Positions 1-6,504 of a stretch of 8,272 nt of DNA are shown here, in pieces. The notes under the pieces are model-generated. The model was not told the origin of the DNA, searched no databases, and saw only the letters and a program-made list of their open reading frames with translations. Position 1 is the stretch's first letter. Each line of letters starts with the position of its first letter. The DNA is taken from contig CALLVJ010000369.1 in NCBI GenBank assembly GCA_938010625.1, forward strand, positions 1 through 8,272, read 5' to 3'. The DNA comes from an uncultured Stomatobaculum sp. Its GTDB lineage: Bacteria; Bacillota; Clostridia; Lachnospirales; Lachnospiraceae. Made by a program: the position numbers and the translations under genes.

Positions 1-95
1 TGAGGGTCACGACATCCGAGTATCAGCAGGTTCTCGGCGCTGCTAGCGCTCAGACCCAGACGGAAACACCAACTCCGTCGCCCACCCAACGTTAG
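1..95 (+). CDS. C-terminal tail of an unidentified protein (partial, cut by left edge)
   Basis: A plus-strand frame is open from base 3 to a TAG at 93-95. It encodes about 30 residues ending in a Thr/Pro/Gln-rich tail (TQTETPTPSPTQR). The other two plus frames hit stops quickly: TGA at 1-3 and TAG at 44-46. The stop lies just before a strong hairpin terminator at 97-134, as expected for a real gene end. The low-complexity Thr/Pro tail resembles the disordered C-termini of secreted or cell-wall proteins, such as penicillin-binding proteins, but no domain is visible and I cannot name it. The gene converges on the M16 peptidase gene on the other strand. Confidence 0.5.
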   Translation, partial: RVTTSEYQQVLGAASAQTQTETPTPSPTQR

Positions 96-96
96 A

Positions 97-134
97 GTAA
101 AATACTCCGCCGGGTCGGCGGCGGAGTATTTTAC
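97..134. terminator. Bidirectional Rho-independent terminator
   Basis: A perfect inverted repeat has a 16-bp stem (97-112 pairing with 119-134) and a 6-nt loop (113-118). The stem is GC-rich near the loop (CTCCGCC/GGCGGAG) and ends in an AAAA/TTTT stretch on either side. It therefore has a U-tract when read from either strand. It sits 1 nt after the stop of the plus-strand partial gene and 14 nt beyond the stop of the minus-strand peptidase, so it can terminate both convergent transcripts. Confidence 0.85.
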
Positions 135-148
135 TTTCCAGACATTAA

Positions 149-1426
149 TTAGAATAACTTTTCGAGCTTATCATTGAGCTGAACAAGCATTGCTTTGTCG
201 CTAGCGCTCACTCCCGCCAGCACCCAAGTATTCGCACCAACAAATTCGCGCGCTGTCGCTACCATCCGTTCGCGGGTGATGTTGCGAATCGCTTCTGGCA
301 CGCACTCATAGTCCTTAACGAAACCGTCGCCAAAATAGCGTCCGCTATAAAAATTACTAATTTGCGCCACAGTCTGCGCGCCCATTTGATGGCGGCCGAG
401 CGCGTAAGACTGCGCTGCTGCCAGTTCTTCCTCACTAATCTGACCGTCCAGCACTGCTTTCATTTCGCGAGCGATAATGTCAAATAGCCGATCCGCTGTC
501 TCGACATTGACTTGCCCACCAAAATCCCAACTACTATCATGAAAACCGGCGCTTGCCTCGCTAAACATACCATATGCCAGCCCCTTCTTTCTGGCTGCAC
601 CAAAGATGCGTGAATGCATTGTACCAGTCAAAATATGGTTTAAACACGACATCGCTTCTGATTCGGCGTCGTTAATCTCGCGCGGCAACGACATACTCCA
701 GCCAAACGTCAGATTAGTCGCTTCTTTGCGGCGGATAAGCGTCGGATTAGCCTTCTTCAGCATATCGCGCGGCACCGCAAAACGCTCGCCTCGTGGTAAT
801 TCCCAGCTCTCAAGCAAACGCTTAATCTGCGCGCGTCTCCCGTCTAATTTGCCAGCGATTACGAAACGCAGATTATCCGAAGTGTGTGTTTTCTGATGAT
901 GGCGCTGAATATCTTCAAGCTTAATATTATTAATTGTCTGCAGACGCTGCCAAAACGTGTAAACATCTTCACCCAACAGCTGTTGAATCTTCGGCCATAG
1001 TACATGGCCATGATTATTGAGATACCCTGTTAGCTCACTACGTACGTTGCCTTTCTCAGCCATTAGCTCGTTTTGCTGAAAATGCGGTTGGCAAATTGCC
1101 ACTCGTTGCAGCTCGAGTATTCTCTCCCACTCAAAATCGGCGCAATCAGCTACATAAACCATCGACAGATCACTAGTCCAAGCATTGTGGTAAGCGCCAT
1201 TTTTAGTAAACTCTGCCTCATAAGCATGCTCGCTCGGAAATCGAGCATTTGCACCAAATGCCATGTGCTCCATTACATGAGCGGTTTCGTAAATATCTTT
1301 GCGTCCGACATACCGATTACCAGCACGGAATTGAAATTGAAAGCTCATCACGGTAGCGCCAGGCACATTGATAAGCAGCCCACGCGCACCGTTGTTGAGC
1401 CGCACCTCTATAACTGTATGTTTCAT
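149..1426 (-). CDS. M16 (insulinase/MPP-like) zinc metallopeptidase
   Basis: This 425-residue protein has the two-half M16B architecture. The catalytic half (about residues 1-190) has the inverted zinc motif HxxEH at H50-V-M-E53-H54. The third zinc ligand is E131 (in NVRSELTG), 77 residues after H54, with the conserved companion glutamate E124 seven residues before it. The second half (about 190-370) has the M16 C-terminal signature around 272-286 (SRIFGAARKKGLAYG), including the conserved Arg and Tyr. All catalytic residues are present, so it should be active. No signal peptide or membrane segment is visible, which suggests a cytosolic enzyme. M16B enzymes of this length usually work as dimers on peptides or unfolded chains; the substrate here is unknown. 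The ATG follows the secA stop directly (TAGATG) with only a weak AGAG upstream, so translation probably depends on secA through reinitiation. The gene ends in TAA, followed by the terminator at 97-134. The sequence looks Saccharibacteria/CPR-like. The family call is firm. Confidence 0.93.
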   Translation of the reverse strand: MKHTVIEVRLNNGARGLLINVPGATVMSFQFQFRAGNRYVGRKDIYETAHVMEHMAFGANARFPSEHAYEAEFTKNGAYHNAWTSDLSMVYVADCADFEWERILELQRVAICQPHFQQNELMAEKGNVRSELTGYLNNHGHVLWPKIQQLLGEDVYTFWQRLQTINNIKLEDIQRHHQKTHTSDNLRFVIAGKLDGRRAQIKRLLESWELPRGERFAVPRDMLKKANPTLIRRKEATNLTFGWSMSLPREINDAESEAMSCLNHILTGTMHSRIFGAARKKGLAYGMFSEASAGFHDSSWDFGGQVNVETADRLFDIIAREMKAVLDGQISEEELAAAQSYALGRHQMGAQTVAQISNFYSGRYFGDGFVKDYECVPEAIRNITRERMVATAREFVGANTWVLAGVSASDKAMLVQLNDKLEKLF

Positions 1427-4075
1427 CTAGCGGCTCTTTTTTCGATTCTGGCGTTGCGCTTTTTTCTTTTTACGAGCAACGTTGCGTTTACGGTTAGTTT
1501 CGGTTGTCTTCGGTGCCCTTTTAACAGAGCCATCAAAGTCGTGGTCGCGGTTCTCTTCGCCGCCAGTTATTTCATTAACTCCGTGCTCGACCGACGTTTC
1601 AGCGAGCTTTGTCAGCTCTGTCTGATGATCATCGTCAATTGATTCGCGACTAATCGCATCGGTTGCACGCACGTGATAAATGGCACGCAGTACTTCCTCG
1701 CGCAGCGTTGCCTGCAGACTATCGAATAGTTTCTGCGACTCGCTGCGATACTCAACCAGAGGATCGCGCTGGCCGACACTGCGCCAATGAATACCCTCGC
1801 GCAGATGCTGCATATTCTCGAGGTGCTGCATCCACAAAGTATCCAAAACTTGCAAATAAACCTCACGCTCAACTCGACGGATTAGATCCTCGCCCAGTTC
1901 CTTTTCCTTGGCCGTATACATTTTTTGTGCAGCAGCTAGAGCTTTGTCGCGGCGCTGACTATCTTTTTTGATCGCACCAATCTTTTTAATCTCGTCAGCA
2001 CCAAGAGGAATAACTACCTCGAATTCCTCAACAAAATCCGGATTATTTTTAGCAGGCACTTCTGTTAAGTTGTTAACCATCGCTCTTAACAAGCGCTGCA
2101 CTTCCGGCTTAATATTGTCACCTTCGAGAATCTTGCGACGTACCGTATAGACGACTTTACGATGGCGGTTAATGACATTATCATATTGAACAACATTTTT
2201 GCGCGTATCGAAATTATATCCTTCAACTCGTTTCTGCGCTGCCTCCAGAGTCTTACTGACGGCACGATTCTGAATCGCCGTTTCTTCGTCAACACCAAGA
2301 CGTTCTAGTACGCTAGCAATACGCTCCCCCTGAAAAATACGCATCAAATCATCCTCAGTCGAAACGTAAAATTGAGTATCTCCCGGGTCGCCTTGTCGAC
2401 CACCACGACCGCGCAACTGGTTATCGATACGACGCGATTCATGCCGCTCAGAGCCAATTACTACCAGCCCGCCCAGCTCTTTCACACCAGGACCGAGTTT
2501 GATATCGGTACCGCGACCGGCAATGTTAGTCGCTAAAGTGATCGCGCCTTTTTCACCAGCGTGCGAGATAATCTCTGCCTCGTGTTCGTTATTTTTTGCA
2601 TTCAAGATCTCGTATTTAATTCCTTCACTGTCTAAGTACTTCGCGATCATTTCGTTTTTGGCAATCGAGCCAGAACCAACCAGCACAGGACGGCCTTCAT
2701 TGTGATACTCCTTGATAGCTTGTGCAACTGCCTTCAGCTTGCCTTTTTCAGTCTTATAAATCAAATCCTGATGGTCCTGGCGAACAATTGGTTTATTCGG
2801 TGGCACTACTACCACATCGAGTGAATAAATTTGTTGGAACTCCTCTGCCTCAGTGAAAGCAGTACCGGTCATACCGCTCAATTTTTTATACAGGCGGAAA
2901 TAATTTTGGAAAGAAATTGTAGCCAATGTCATGCTTTCCTGTAGCACCGGCACACCCTCTTTGGCCTCAATTGCCTGGTGCAATCCTTCACTGTAGCGAT
3001 TGCCCTGCTTGAGGCGGCCAGTGTGTTCATCAACAATAATCACCTCGCCGTCGTTCGTCACGACGTAGTCCTTATCACGCTTGAACAAGGTCTGCGCCCG
3101 CAAAGCTTGATCCATGTGATAAACGCTGCGCACGTATTCTGGAGTGTATAAGTTTTTTATACCCAACATCTTCTGCACTTTCTCAACGCCTTCGTCAGTC
3201 AGGGCAACTTGTTTGCGTTTCTCCTCCAGGATATAGTCTTCTGGCGTGAGTTTTGCAGCAATCTTAGCGAACTGGTAGTAATTGTCTGGATTTTCAGCTG
3301 CCGGGGCGCTGATGATTAACGGCGTTCGCGCTTCGTCAATTAAAATTGAATCGACCTCGTCGACAATCGCAAAATTTAGCTCGCGCTGACGCACCAATTC
3401 GATATCATTGACCATGTTATCGCGCAGATAGTCAAAACCGAATTCGTTATTAGTGCCATAAGTGATATCAGCTAAATAAGCTTCTTTACGCGTACAAGGA
3501 CGGAGCTTTTTCATACGCGGATCAGTATGCTCTTCGTTATCATAATCATCATCATAGAGAAAAGAAGCTTCATTAATAATTACACCTGTAGATAGTCCTA
3601 AGGTAGCATATATTCGACCCATCCAGCCGGCATCACGTTGCGCCAAATAATCATTGACCGTCACAATATGCACACCTTTGCCTTCTAGTGCATTCAAGTA
3701 AGCTGCCAATGTAGACATCAGCGTCTTGCCTTCACCGGTCTTCATCTCAGCAATGCGACCCTGGTGCAGCACAATACCGCCCAAAAGCTGTACCGGATAG
3801 TGCTCCATGCCGCCTTCATACGTTCCATCCGCGTGCTTCACGCCAGTCGCGCGGCGCGCGCCCTCGCGCACCGTCGCAAAAGCCTCCGGCAAAATATCGT
3901 CGAGGGTCTCGCCCGCCTTGATGCGCTCGCGGAACTTTCCAGTCTGTGCCTTCAATTCCTCATCGCTCATCGCGACCATCGTGTCGCGAAGCGCAACGAT
4001 CTTGTCCAGCTGCGGGTGGATCATCTTCAACTCGCGCTGGCTGTGTGTTCCAAAAATACTCTCAATTAGATTCAT
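1427..4075 (-). CDS. secA: Preprotein translocase ATPase SecA (possibly chimeric)
   Basis: This 882-residue protein is the ATPase that drives secretory preproteins through SecYEG. NBD1 has Walker A TGEGKT (113-118) and Walker B VDEVD (238-242) followed by SILIDEARTPLIIS. The preprotein cross-linking domain spans about 225-370. NBD2 has TNIAGRGTDIKLG (516-528) and ERHESRRIDNQLRGRGGRQGDPG (543-565), where G558 replaces the usual Ser/Ala. The helical scaffold and two-helix finger lie near 740-800 (WMQHLENMQHLREGIHWRSVGQRDPLVEY). Two insertions stand out: about 11 residues at 79-89, and about 25 residues at 170-196 (FLYDDDYDNEEHTDPRMKKLRP), the latter typical of CPR SecA. The C-terminal SEC-C zinc motif is missing; the protein ends in a Lys/Arg-rich tail. 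Residues 1 to about 105 (FGTHSQRELK, TLDDILPEAFATVREGARR) look Clostridia-like and use G/C-ending codons, while the rest uses AT-leaning codons. The ATG at 4075 starts a canonical N-terminus; the Shine-Dalgarno is weak (GGGAG, 4087-4091, 11 nt away). The function is certain; whether it is one native gene is not. Confidence 0.96.
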   Translation of the reverse strand: MNLIESIFGTHSQRELKMIHPQLDKIVALRDTMVAMSDEELKAQTGKFRERIKAGETLDDILPEAFATVREGARRATGVKHADGTYEGGMEHYPVQLLGGIVLHQGRIAEMKTGEGKTLMSTLAAYLNALEGKGVHIVTVNDYLAQRDAGWMGRIYATLGLSTGVIINEASFLYDDDYDNEEHTDPRMKKLRPCTRKEAYLADITYGTNNEFGFDYLRDNMVNDIELVRQRELNFAIVDEVDSILIDEARTPLIISAPAAENPDNYYQFAKIAAKLTPEDYILEEKRKQVALTDEGVEKVQKMLGIKNLYTPEYVRSVYHMDQALRAQTLFKRDKDYVVTNDGEVIIVDEHTGRLKQGNRYSEGLHQAIEAKEGVPVLQESMTLATISFQNYFRLYKKLSGMTGTAFTEAEEFQQIYSLDVVVVPPNKPIVRQDHQDLIYKTEKGKLKAVAQAIKEYHNEGRPVLVGSGSIAKNEMIAKYLDSEGIKYEILNAKNNEHEAEIISHAGEKGAITLATNIAGRGTDIKLGPGVKELGGLVVIGSERHESRRIDNQLRGRGGRQGDPGDTQFYVSTEDDLMRIFQGERIASVLERLGVDEETAIQNRAVSKTLEAAQKRVEGYNFDTRKNVVQYDNVINRHRKVVYTVRRKILEGDNIKPEVQRLLRAMVNNLTEVPAKNNPDFVEEFEVVIPLGADEIKKIGAIKKDSQRRDKALAAAQKMYTAKEKELGEDLIRRVEREVYLQVLDTLWMQHLENMQHLREGIHWRSVGQRDPLVEYRSESQKLFDSLQATLREEVLRAIYHVRATDAISRESIDDDHQTELTKLAETSVEHGVNEITGGEENRDHDFDGSVKRAPKTTETNRKRNVARKKKKAQRQNRKKSR
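3715..3763. other. Composition breakpoint within secA (probable chimeric junction)
   Basis: Reading the secA codons by hand, about 72% of codons 1-107 end in G or C (runs such as CGC GAG GGC GCG CGC CGC GCG). Only about a third of the next ~95 codons do (runs such as GAT GAT GAT TAT GAT and GTA ATT ATT AAT GAA). The change falls across codons 105-121, which encode the near-invariant RIAEMKTGEGKTLM segment around Walker A. Such a conserved stretch is where two secA genes could be joined in frame. Sequence on the right shares the composition of hpf and thrC. The exact point cannot be fixed from sequence alone. Confidence 0.6.
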
Positions 4076-4152
4076 GTTCCCGCTCTCTCCCGCTGTCCGC
4101 AGAAATAAAGTTTTGTCTTTTCTGTCCTGTAAAAAGCCTGTATATCCGTTCT

Positions 4153-4181
4153 ATTTTATCACCTCTGTTTCTATTGCGCAA
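4153..4181 (-). promoter_or_regulatory. Predicted sigma-70/sigma-A promoter for secA
   Basis: On the minus strand, a -35 box TTGCGC (4181-4176) is followed after exactly 17 nt by a -10 box TAAAAT (4158-4153). The -10 is preceded by TGA, giving an extended -10. The expected start would lie about 70 nt upstream of the secA ATG at 4075. The -35 lies inside a 10-bp palindrome, ATTGCGCAAT (4173-4182). The call rests on consensus match and position only. Confidence 0.55.
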
Positions 4182-4216
4182 TGGAGCGACTGTGCGTTAT
4201 TTTTGTAGCTTTTTGC

Positions 4217-4244
4217 TTCTCTTTTTCATGATTTATGCTATACT
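4217..4244 (+). promoter_or_regulatory. Predicted extended -10 promoter for hpf
   Basis: A good -10 hexamer TATACT (4239-4244) is preceded by TGC (4236-4238), an extended -10 element. The best -35 at usual spacing is a weak TTCTCT (4217-4222, 16-nt spacer). An alternative TTGCTT (4213-4218) is a better hexamer but sits 20 nt away. The start would lie near 4251, giving a leader of about 80 nt before the hpf ATG. It faces away from the secA promoter in the same intergenic region. Confidence 0.5.
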
Positions 4245-4330
4245 GGAATTGACAACATGGCAGTATTTTTCGTCAAACTGTCGAAAAATTCTCTGTCCAT
4301 TCGCATCAAACTTGAAAGGAGCAGAACCGT

Positions 4331-4861
4331 ATGCGTATCACCATTAGTGGAAGAAACGTAGATTTGGGCGACAGACTGAAGAATCAGGTGAACAAAAAGC
4401 TCGGGAAGCTCGAAAAGTACTTTGCTCCCGAGACCGAGGCGCGCGTGGTCTTAAGCCGCCGGAAGGATGCCGAGATCATAGAGGTCACGATTCCGACCCG
4501 AAACGGCTTTATCCGCGCCGAAGAGTCGACCGATGACTTCTTCGCCTCCATTGACCTCGCAGAGGAAACCATTGAGCGTCAGATCAAGAAGTACAAGACG
4601 AAGCTCATTGACAAGAAGCAGTCCGCGCTCGCCTTCTCCGACCTCTTCCTCGACGAGGCGGAGGACGAGACTGAGGCAGATATCCGCATCGTAAAGAATA
4701 AAAAGTTTGAACTTCACCCGATGACGCCCGAAGAAGCCTGCCTCCAGATGGAACTGCTTGGCCACGCCTTTTTCGTCTTTCTGAACGGAGACAGCGGCAA
4801 TGTGGAAGTTGTCTACAAGCGCCGCGACGGCAGCTATGGCCTGATTGAGCCGCGCATCTGA
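4331..4861 (+). CDS. hpf: Ribosome hibernation promoting factor, long form
   Basis: This 176-residue protein has the long-HPF layout. An N-terminal S30AE/YfiA ribosome-binding domain (about 1-100) begins MRITISGRNVDLGDRLK and contains FFASIDLAEETIERQIKKYKTKL. An acidic linker covers about 101-120. A C-terminal dimerisation domain (about 125-176) matches the conserved pattern FELHPMTPEEACLQMELLGHAFFVF followed by VVYKRRDGSYGLIEP; the usual Lys before Pro-Met is His here. Long HPF binds the decoding region of the 30S subunit and, through its C-terminal domain, pairs 70S ribosomes into silent 100S dimers in starvation or stationary phase. A strong Shine-Dalgarno AAAGGAG (4315-4321) lies 9 nt before the ATG. 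The stop is TGA at 4859-4861, 29 nt before a strong terminator. It is probably monocistronic. In Firmicutes hpf commonly sits upstream of secA in the same direction; here the two are divergent. Codon use is GC3-rich, as in thrC and the secA head. Confidence 0.95.
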   Translation: MRITISGRNVDLGDRLKNQVNKKLGKLEKYFAPETEARVVLSRRKDAEIIEVTIPTRNGFIRAEESTDDFFASIDLAEETIERQIKKYKTKLIDKKQSALAFSDLFLDEAEDETEADIRIVKNKKFELHPMTPEEACLQMELLGHAFFVFLNGDSGNVEVVYKRRDGSYGLIEPRI

Positions 4862-4890
4862 TATCCTTTTTATCATACTTTTCCAGAGAA

Positions 4891-4924
4891 CAAAAGAGAC
4901 CGCACAATTGTGCGGTCTCTTTTG
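4891..4924. terminator. Bidirectional terminator between hpf and thrC (perfect 34-nt palindrome)
   Basis: Bases 4891-4924 form an uninterrupted palindrome centred between 4907 and 4908, with core GAGACCGCACAATTGTGCGG. The stem is GC-rich, with AAAA at the left foot and TTTT at the right foot, so either strand reads stem plus U-tract. The two genes converge here: hpf ends 29 nt to the left and thrC ends 62 nt to the right. Nothing else is evident in the 125-bp gap. Confidence 0.88.
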
Positions 4925-4986
4925 CTTAAAACACACCGGAGCTTCCTGTTCGTTTCACAATTTATTTTTTGATCAGTCGCTGTTCC

Positions 4987-6477
4987 TTAATCGAATAAAA
5001 TAGTCCGAACCATGGATTCCATCTCTGCCGGCTTGCAGCTCCGGTTGTGCCGGATTTCCGCATGCCGTACCTCTTCGACTGCCGGCGGGAACGGAACACC
5101 CGCCTTGTCGCGGAGCAGTTCCAGCACTGCCGTGTCATCCAGCCCGCTCACATCGCCCGCAATGGCTTCCATCACGGCGCGTGAGAACTTGAACGGGCTC
5201 GCCGTGCTCGCAATCACAGTCGGCGTCACATCACCGCTCTGCTTCCGGTAATCCTCGTAAACCTTCGAGGCGACTGCCGTATGCGTGTCAATCACATAGC
5301 CTGTCTTCTCGTACAAAGCCTTGATCCGCGCTGCAACCTCTGCCTGGATTGCATAGCCGCCCACAAAGTCGCTGATCGCTTTCCGCATAGCCTCGGTCAC
5401 CGCATACCTGCCGCCTGTCTTGAGGGCTTCCATGAGCTCGCGCGTCTTTGCGGCGTCGCAGCCTGCGCTGAGATAGAGGAGGCGCTCTAAGTTACTCGAG
5501 ACCAGAATGTCCATGGATGGCGACGTGGTCAGGATAAAGTCGCGGTTCTTGTCATAGATACCAGTCTCAAAGAAGTCAAAGAGCACCTTGTTGTCATTCG
5601 AAGCGCAGATCAGCTTCTGAATCGGCAGTCCCATCTGCTTGGCAAAGTAAGCCGCGAGAATGTTGCCGAAATTGCCGGTCGGGACGCAGACATTGATTGC
5701 TGCGCCCTCTGCAATTCGCTCCTCTTTCAGAAGCTCAAGATATGCGTGGACATAGTAGACAATCTGCGGCACGAGGCGCCCAATGTTGATCGAGTTCGCG
5801 CTCGAGAGCTGCACATGACGGGCAGCGAGCTCAGCCTCAAAAGCACGATCGCCAAAAATCTGCTTGACCGCCGTCTGCGCGTCGTCGAAATTGCCCGCAA
5901 TGCTGACCACAGCTGTGTTATCGCCCTTCTGCGTGAGCATCTGGAGCTCCTGAAAGCGGCTCACGCCGCCCTTCGGATAAAAGACCACAATGCCGGTGCC
6001 GGGGACATCCGCAAAGCCAGCCATGGCAGCCTTGCCGGTGTCACCGCTCGTCGCGGTCAGAATCTCAATCTTATTTGTGACACCGTTCTTCTTTGCCGCT
6101 GTCGTCATGAGATAGGGCAGAATCGAGAGCGCCATATCTTTGAACGCAATGGTCTTACCGTGGAACAGCTCGAGATAGTAGGCGTCGTCCGCGAAGGTCA
6201 GCGGTGCAATTTCCGGCGTGTCGAACTTCTCGTCGTAATCCCCCTGAATGCAGGCGCGGAGTTCTTCCTCGGTATAGTCTGTGAGCAGAAGACGCATCAC
6301 GCGATAGGCGACCTCCTGGTACGAGGCATCCTTTAACGCCGAGAGCGCAAAATCAAACTTCGGAATTCGGTCGGGCATAAAGAGTCCGCCGTCCTTTGCG
6401 AGTCCTTTCAGCACTGCCTGTGACGCTGTGCAGCCGGTCTCGCCGCCCCGCGTGCTGTTGTAAAGCAATTCACTCAT
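4987..6477 (-). CDS. thrC: Threonine synthase
   Basis: This 496-residue PLP enzyme converts O-phosphohomoserine and water to threonine and phosphate, the last step of threonine synthesis, in the cytosol. The N-terminal threonine synthase domain begins LYNSTRG and contains LKGLAKDGGLFMPDRIP (24-40). The PLP Schiff-base lysine is K113 in HGKTIAFKDMALS. Cofactor and substrate motifs follow: TSGDTGKAA (143-151), SSANSINIGR (225-234) and the phosphate-binding loop PTGNFGN (266-272). Length and order fit the long fungal/enterobacterial/clostridial class of ThrC rather than the ~350-residue class of Bacillus. The start is supported by AAGGAG (6491-6486) 8 nt upstream of ATG. It is the last gene of a minus-strand run, 27 nt after the TPM gene, and ends before the terminator at 4891-4924. 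No other threonine gene and no leader attenuator or T-box is visible in the window, so it appears to ride on an upstream promoter. Confidence 0.95.
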   Translation of the reverse strand: MSELLYNSTRGGETGCTASQAVLKGLAKDGGLFMPDRIPKFDFALSALKDASYQEVAYRVMRLLLTDYTEEELRACIQGDYDEKFDTPEIAPLTFADDAYYLELFHGKTIAFKDMALSILPYLMTTAAKKNGVTNKIEILTATSGDTGKAAMAGFADVPGTGIVVFYPKGGVSRFQELQMLTQKGDNTAVVSIAGNFDDAQTAVKQIFGDRAFEAELAARHVQLSSANSINIGRLVPQIVYYVHAYLELLKEERIAEGAAINVCVPTGNFGNILAAYFAKQMGLPIQKLICASNDNKVLFDFFETGIYDKNRDFILTTSPSMDILVSSNLERLLYLSAGCDAAKTRELMEALKTGGRYAVTEAMRKAISDFVGGYAIQAEVAARIKALYEKTGYVIDTHTAVASKVYEDYRKQSGDVTPTVIASTASPFKFSRAVMEAIAGDVSGLDDTAVLELLRDKAGVPFPPAVEEVRHAEIRHNRSCKPAEMESMVRTILFD

Positions 6478-6504
6478 TCTTCTGTCTCCTTTTCAAATAG
6501 CCGT

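Larger units (their letters stand above)
4076..4330. other. Divergent intergenic region between secA and hpf
   Basis: These 255 bp hold no credible gene. They are AT-richer than the flanking right-hand genes and contain the two divergent promoter candidates described separately, the palindrome ATTGCGCAAT (4173-4182), a consensus-like TTGACA (4249-4254) without a good partner -10, and the hpf Shine-Dalgarno. Plus-strand reading frames that run from the secA head into this region lack coding character. No riboswitch-like or tRNA-like fold was evident by eye. Confidence 0.6.

Noticed and set aside
42..210. Direct repeat GCTAGCGCTCA at 42-52 and 200-210
   Set aside because: One copy is in the plus-strand partial gene and one in the peptidase gene; the 11-bp match has no flanking structure and is likely chance.
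1..4075. Alternative genetic code (UGA as glycine) in the CPR-like block
   Set aside because: The reading frames are full length and end in TAA or TAG without needing recoding, and no in-frame TGA interrupts a conserved domain; standard bacterial code suffices.
4249..4254. Perfect TTGACA as a -35 for hpf
   Set aside because: At 16-18 nt spacing the downstream hexamers (GTCAAA, TCAAAC) are poor -10 boxes, while TATACT with an extended TGC just upstream is better.
3807..4347. Plus-strand frames spanning the secA head and the intergenic region
   Set aside because: They lie antisense to a well-supported secA N-terminus, show no recognisable domain or ribosome site, and arise from GC-rich antisense sequence.
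4451..4936. Minus-strand frame of 161 codons opposite hpf
   Set aside because: It is antisense to a clear full-length HPF and would read through the palindromic terminator; no family features are seen.
5746..6336. Plus-strand frame of 196 codons opposite thrC
   Set aside because: This is a shadow of the high-GC codon pattern of thrC; it has no domain features, and the thrC catalytic motifs are all intact on the other strand.
6478..6504. T-box or threonine attenuator before thrC
   Set aside because: The gap is only 27 nt with a plain Shine-Dalgarno; there is no room for a leader structure.
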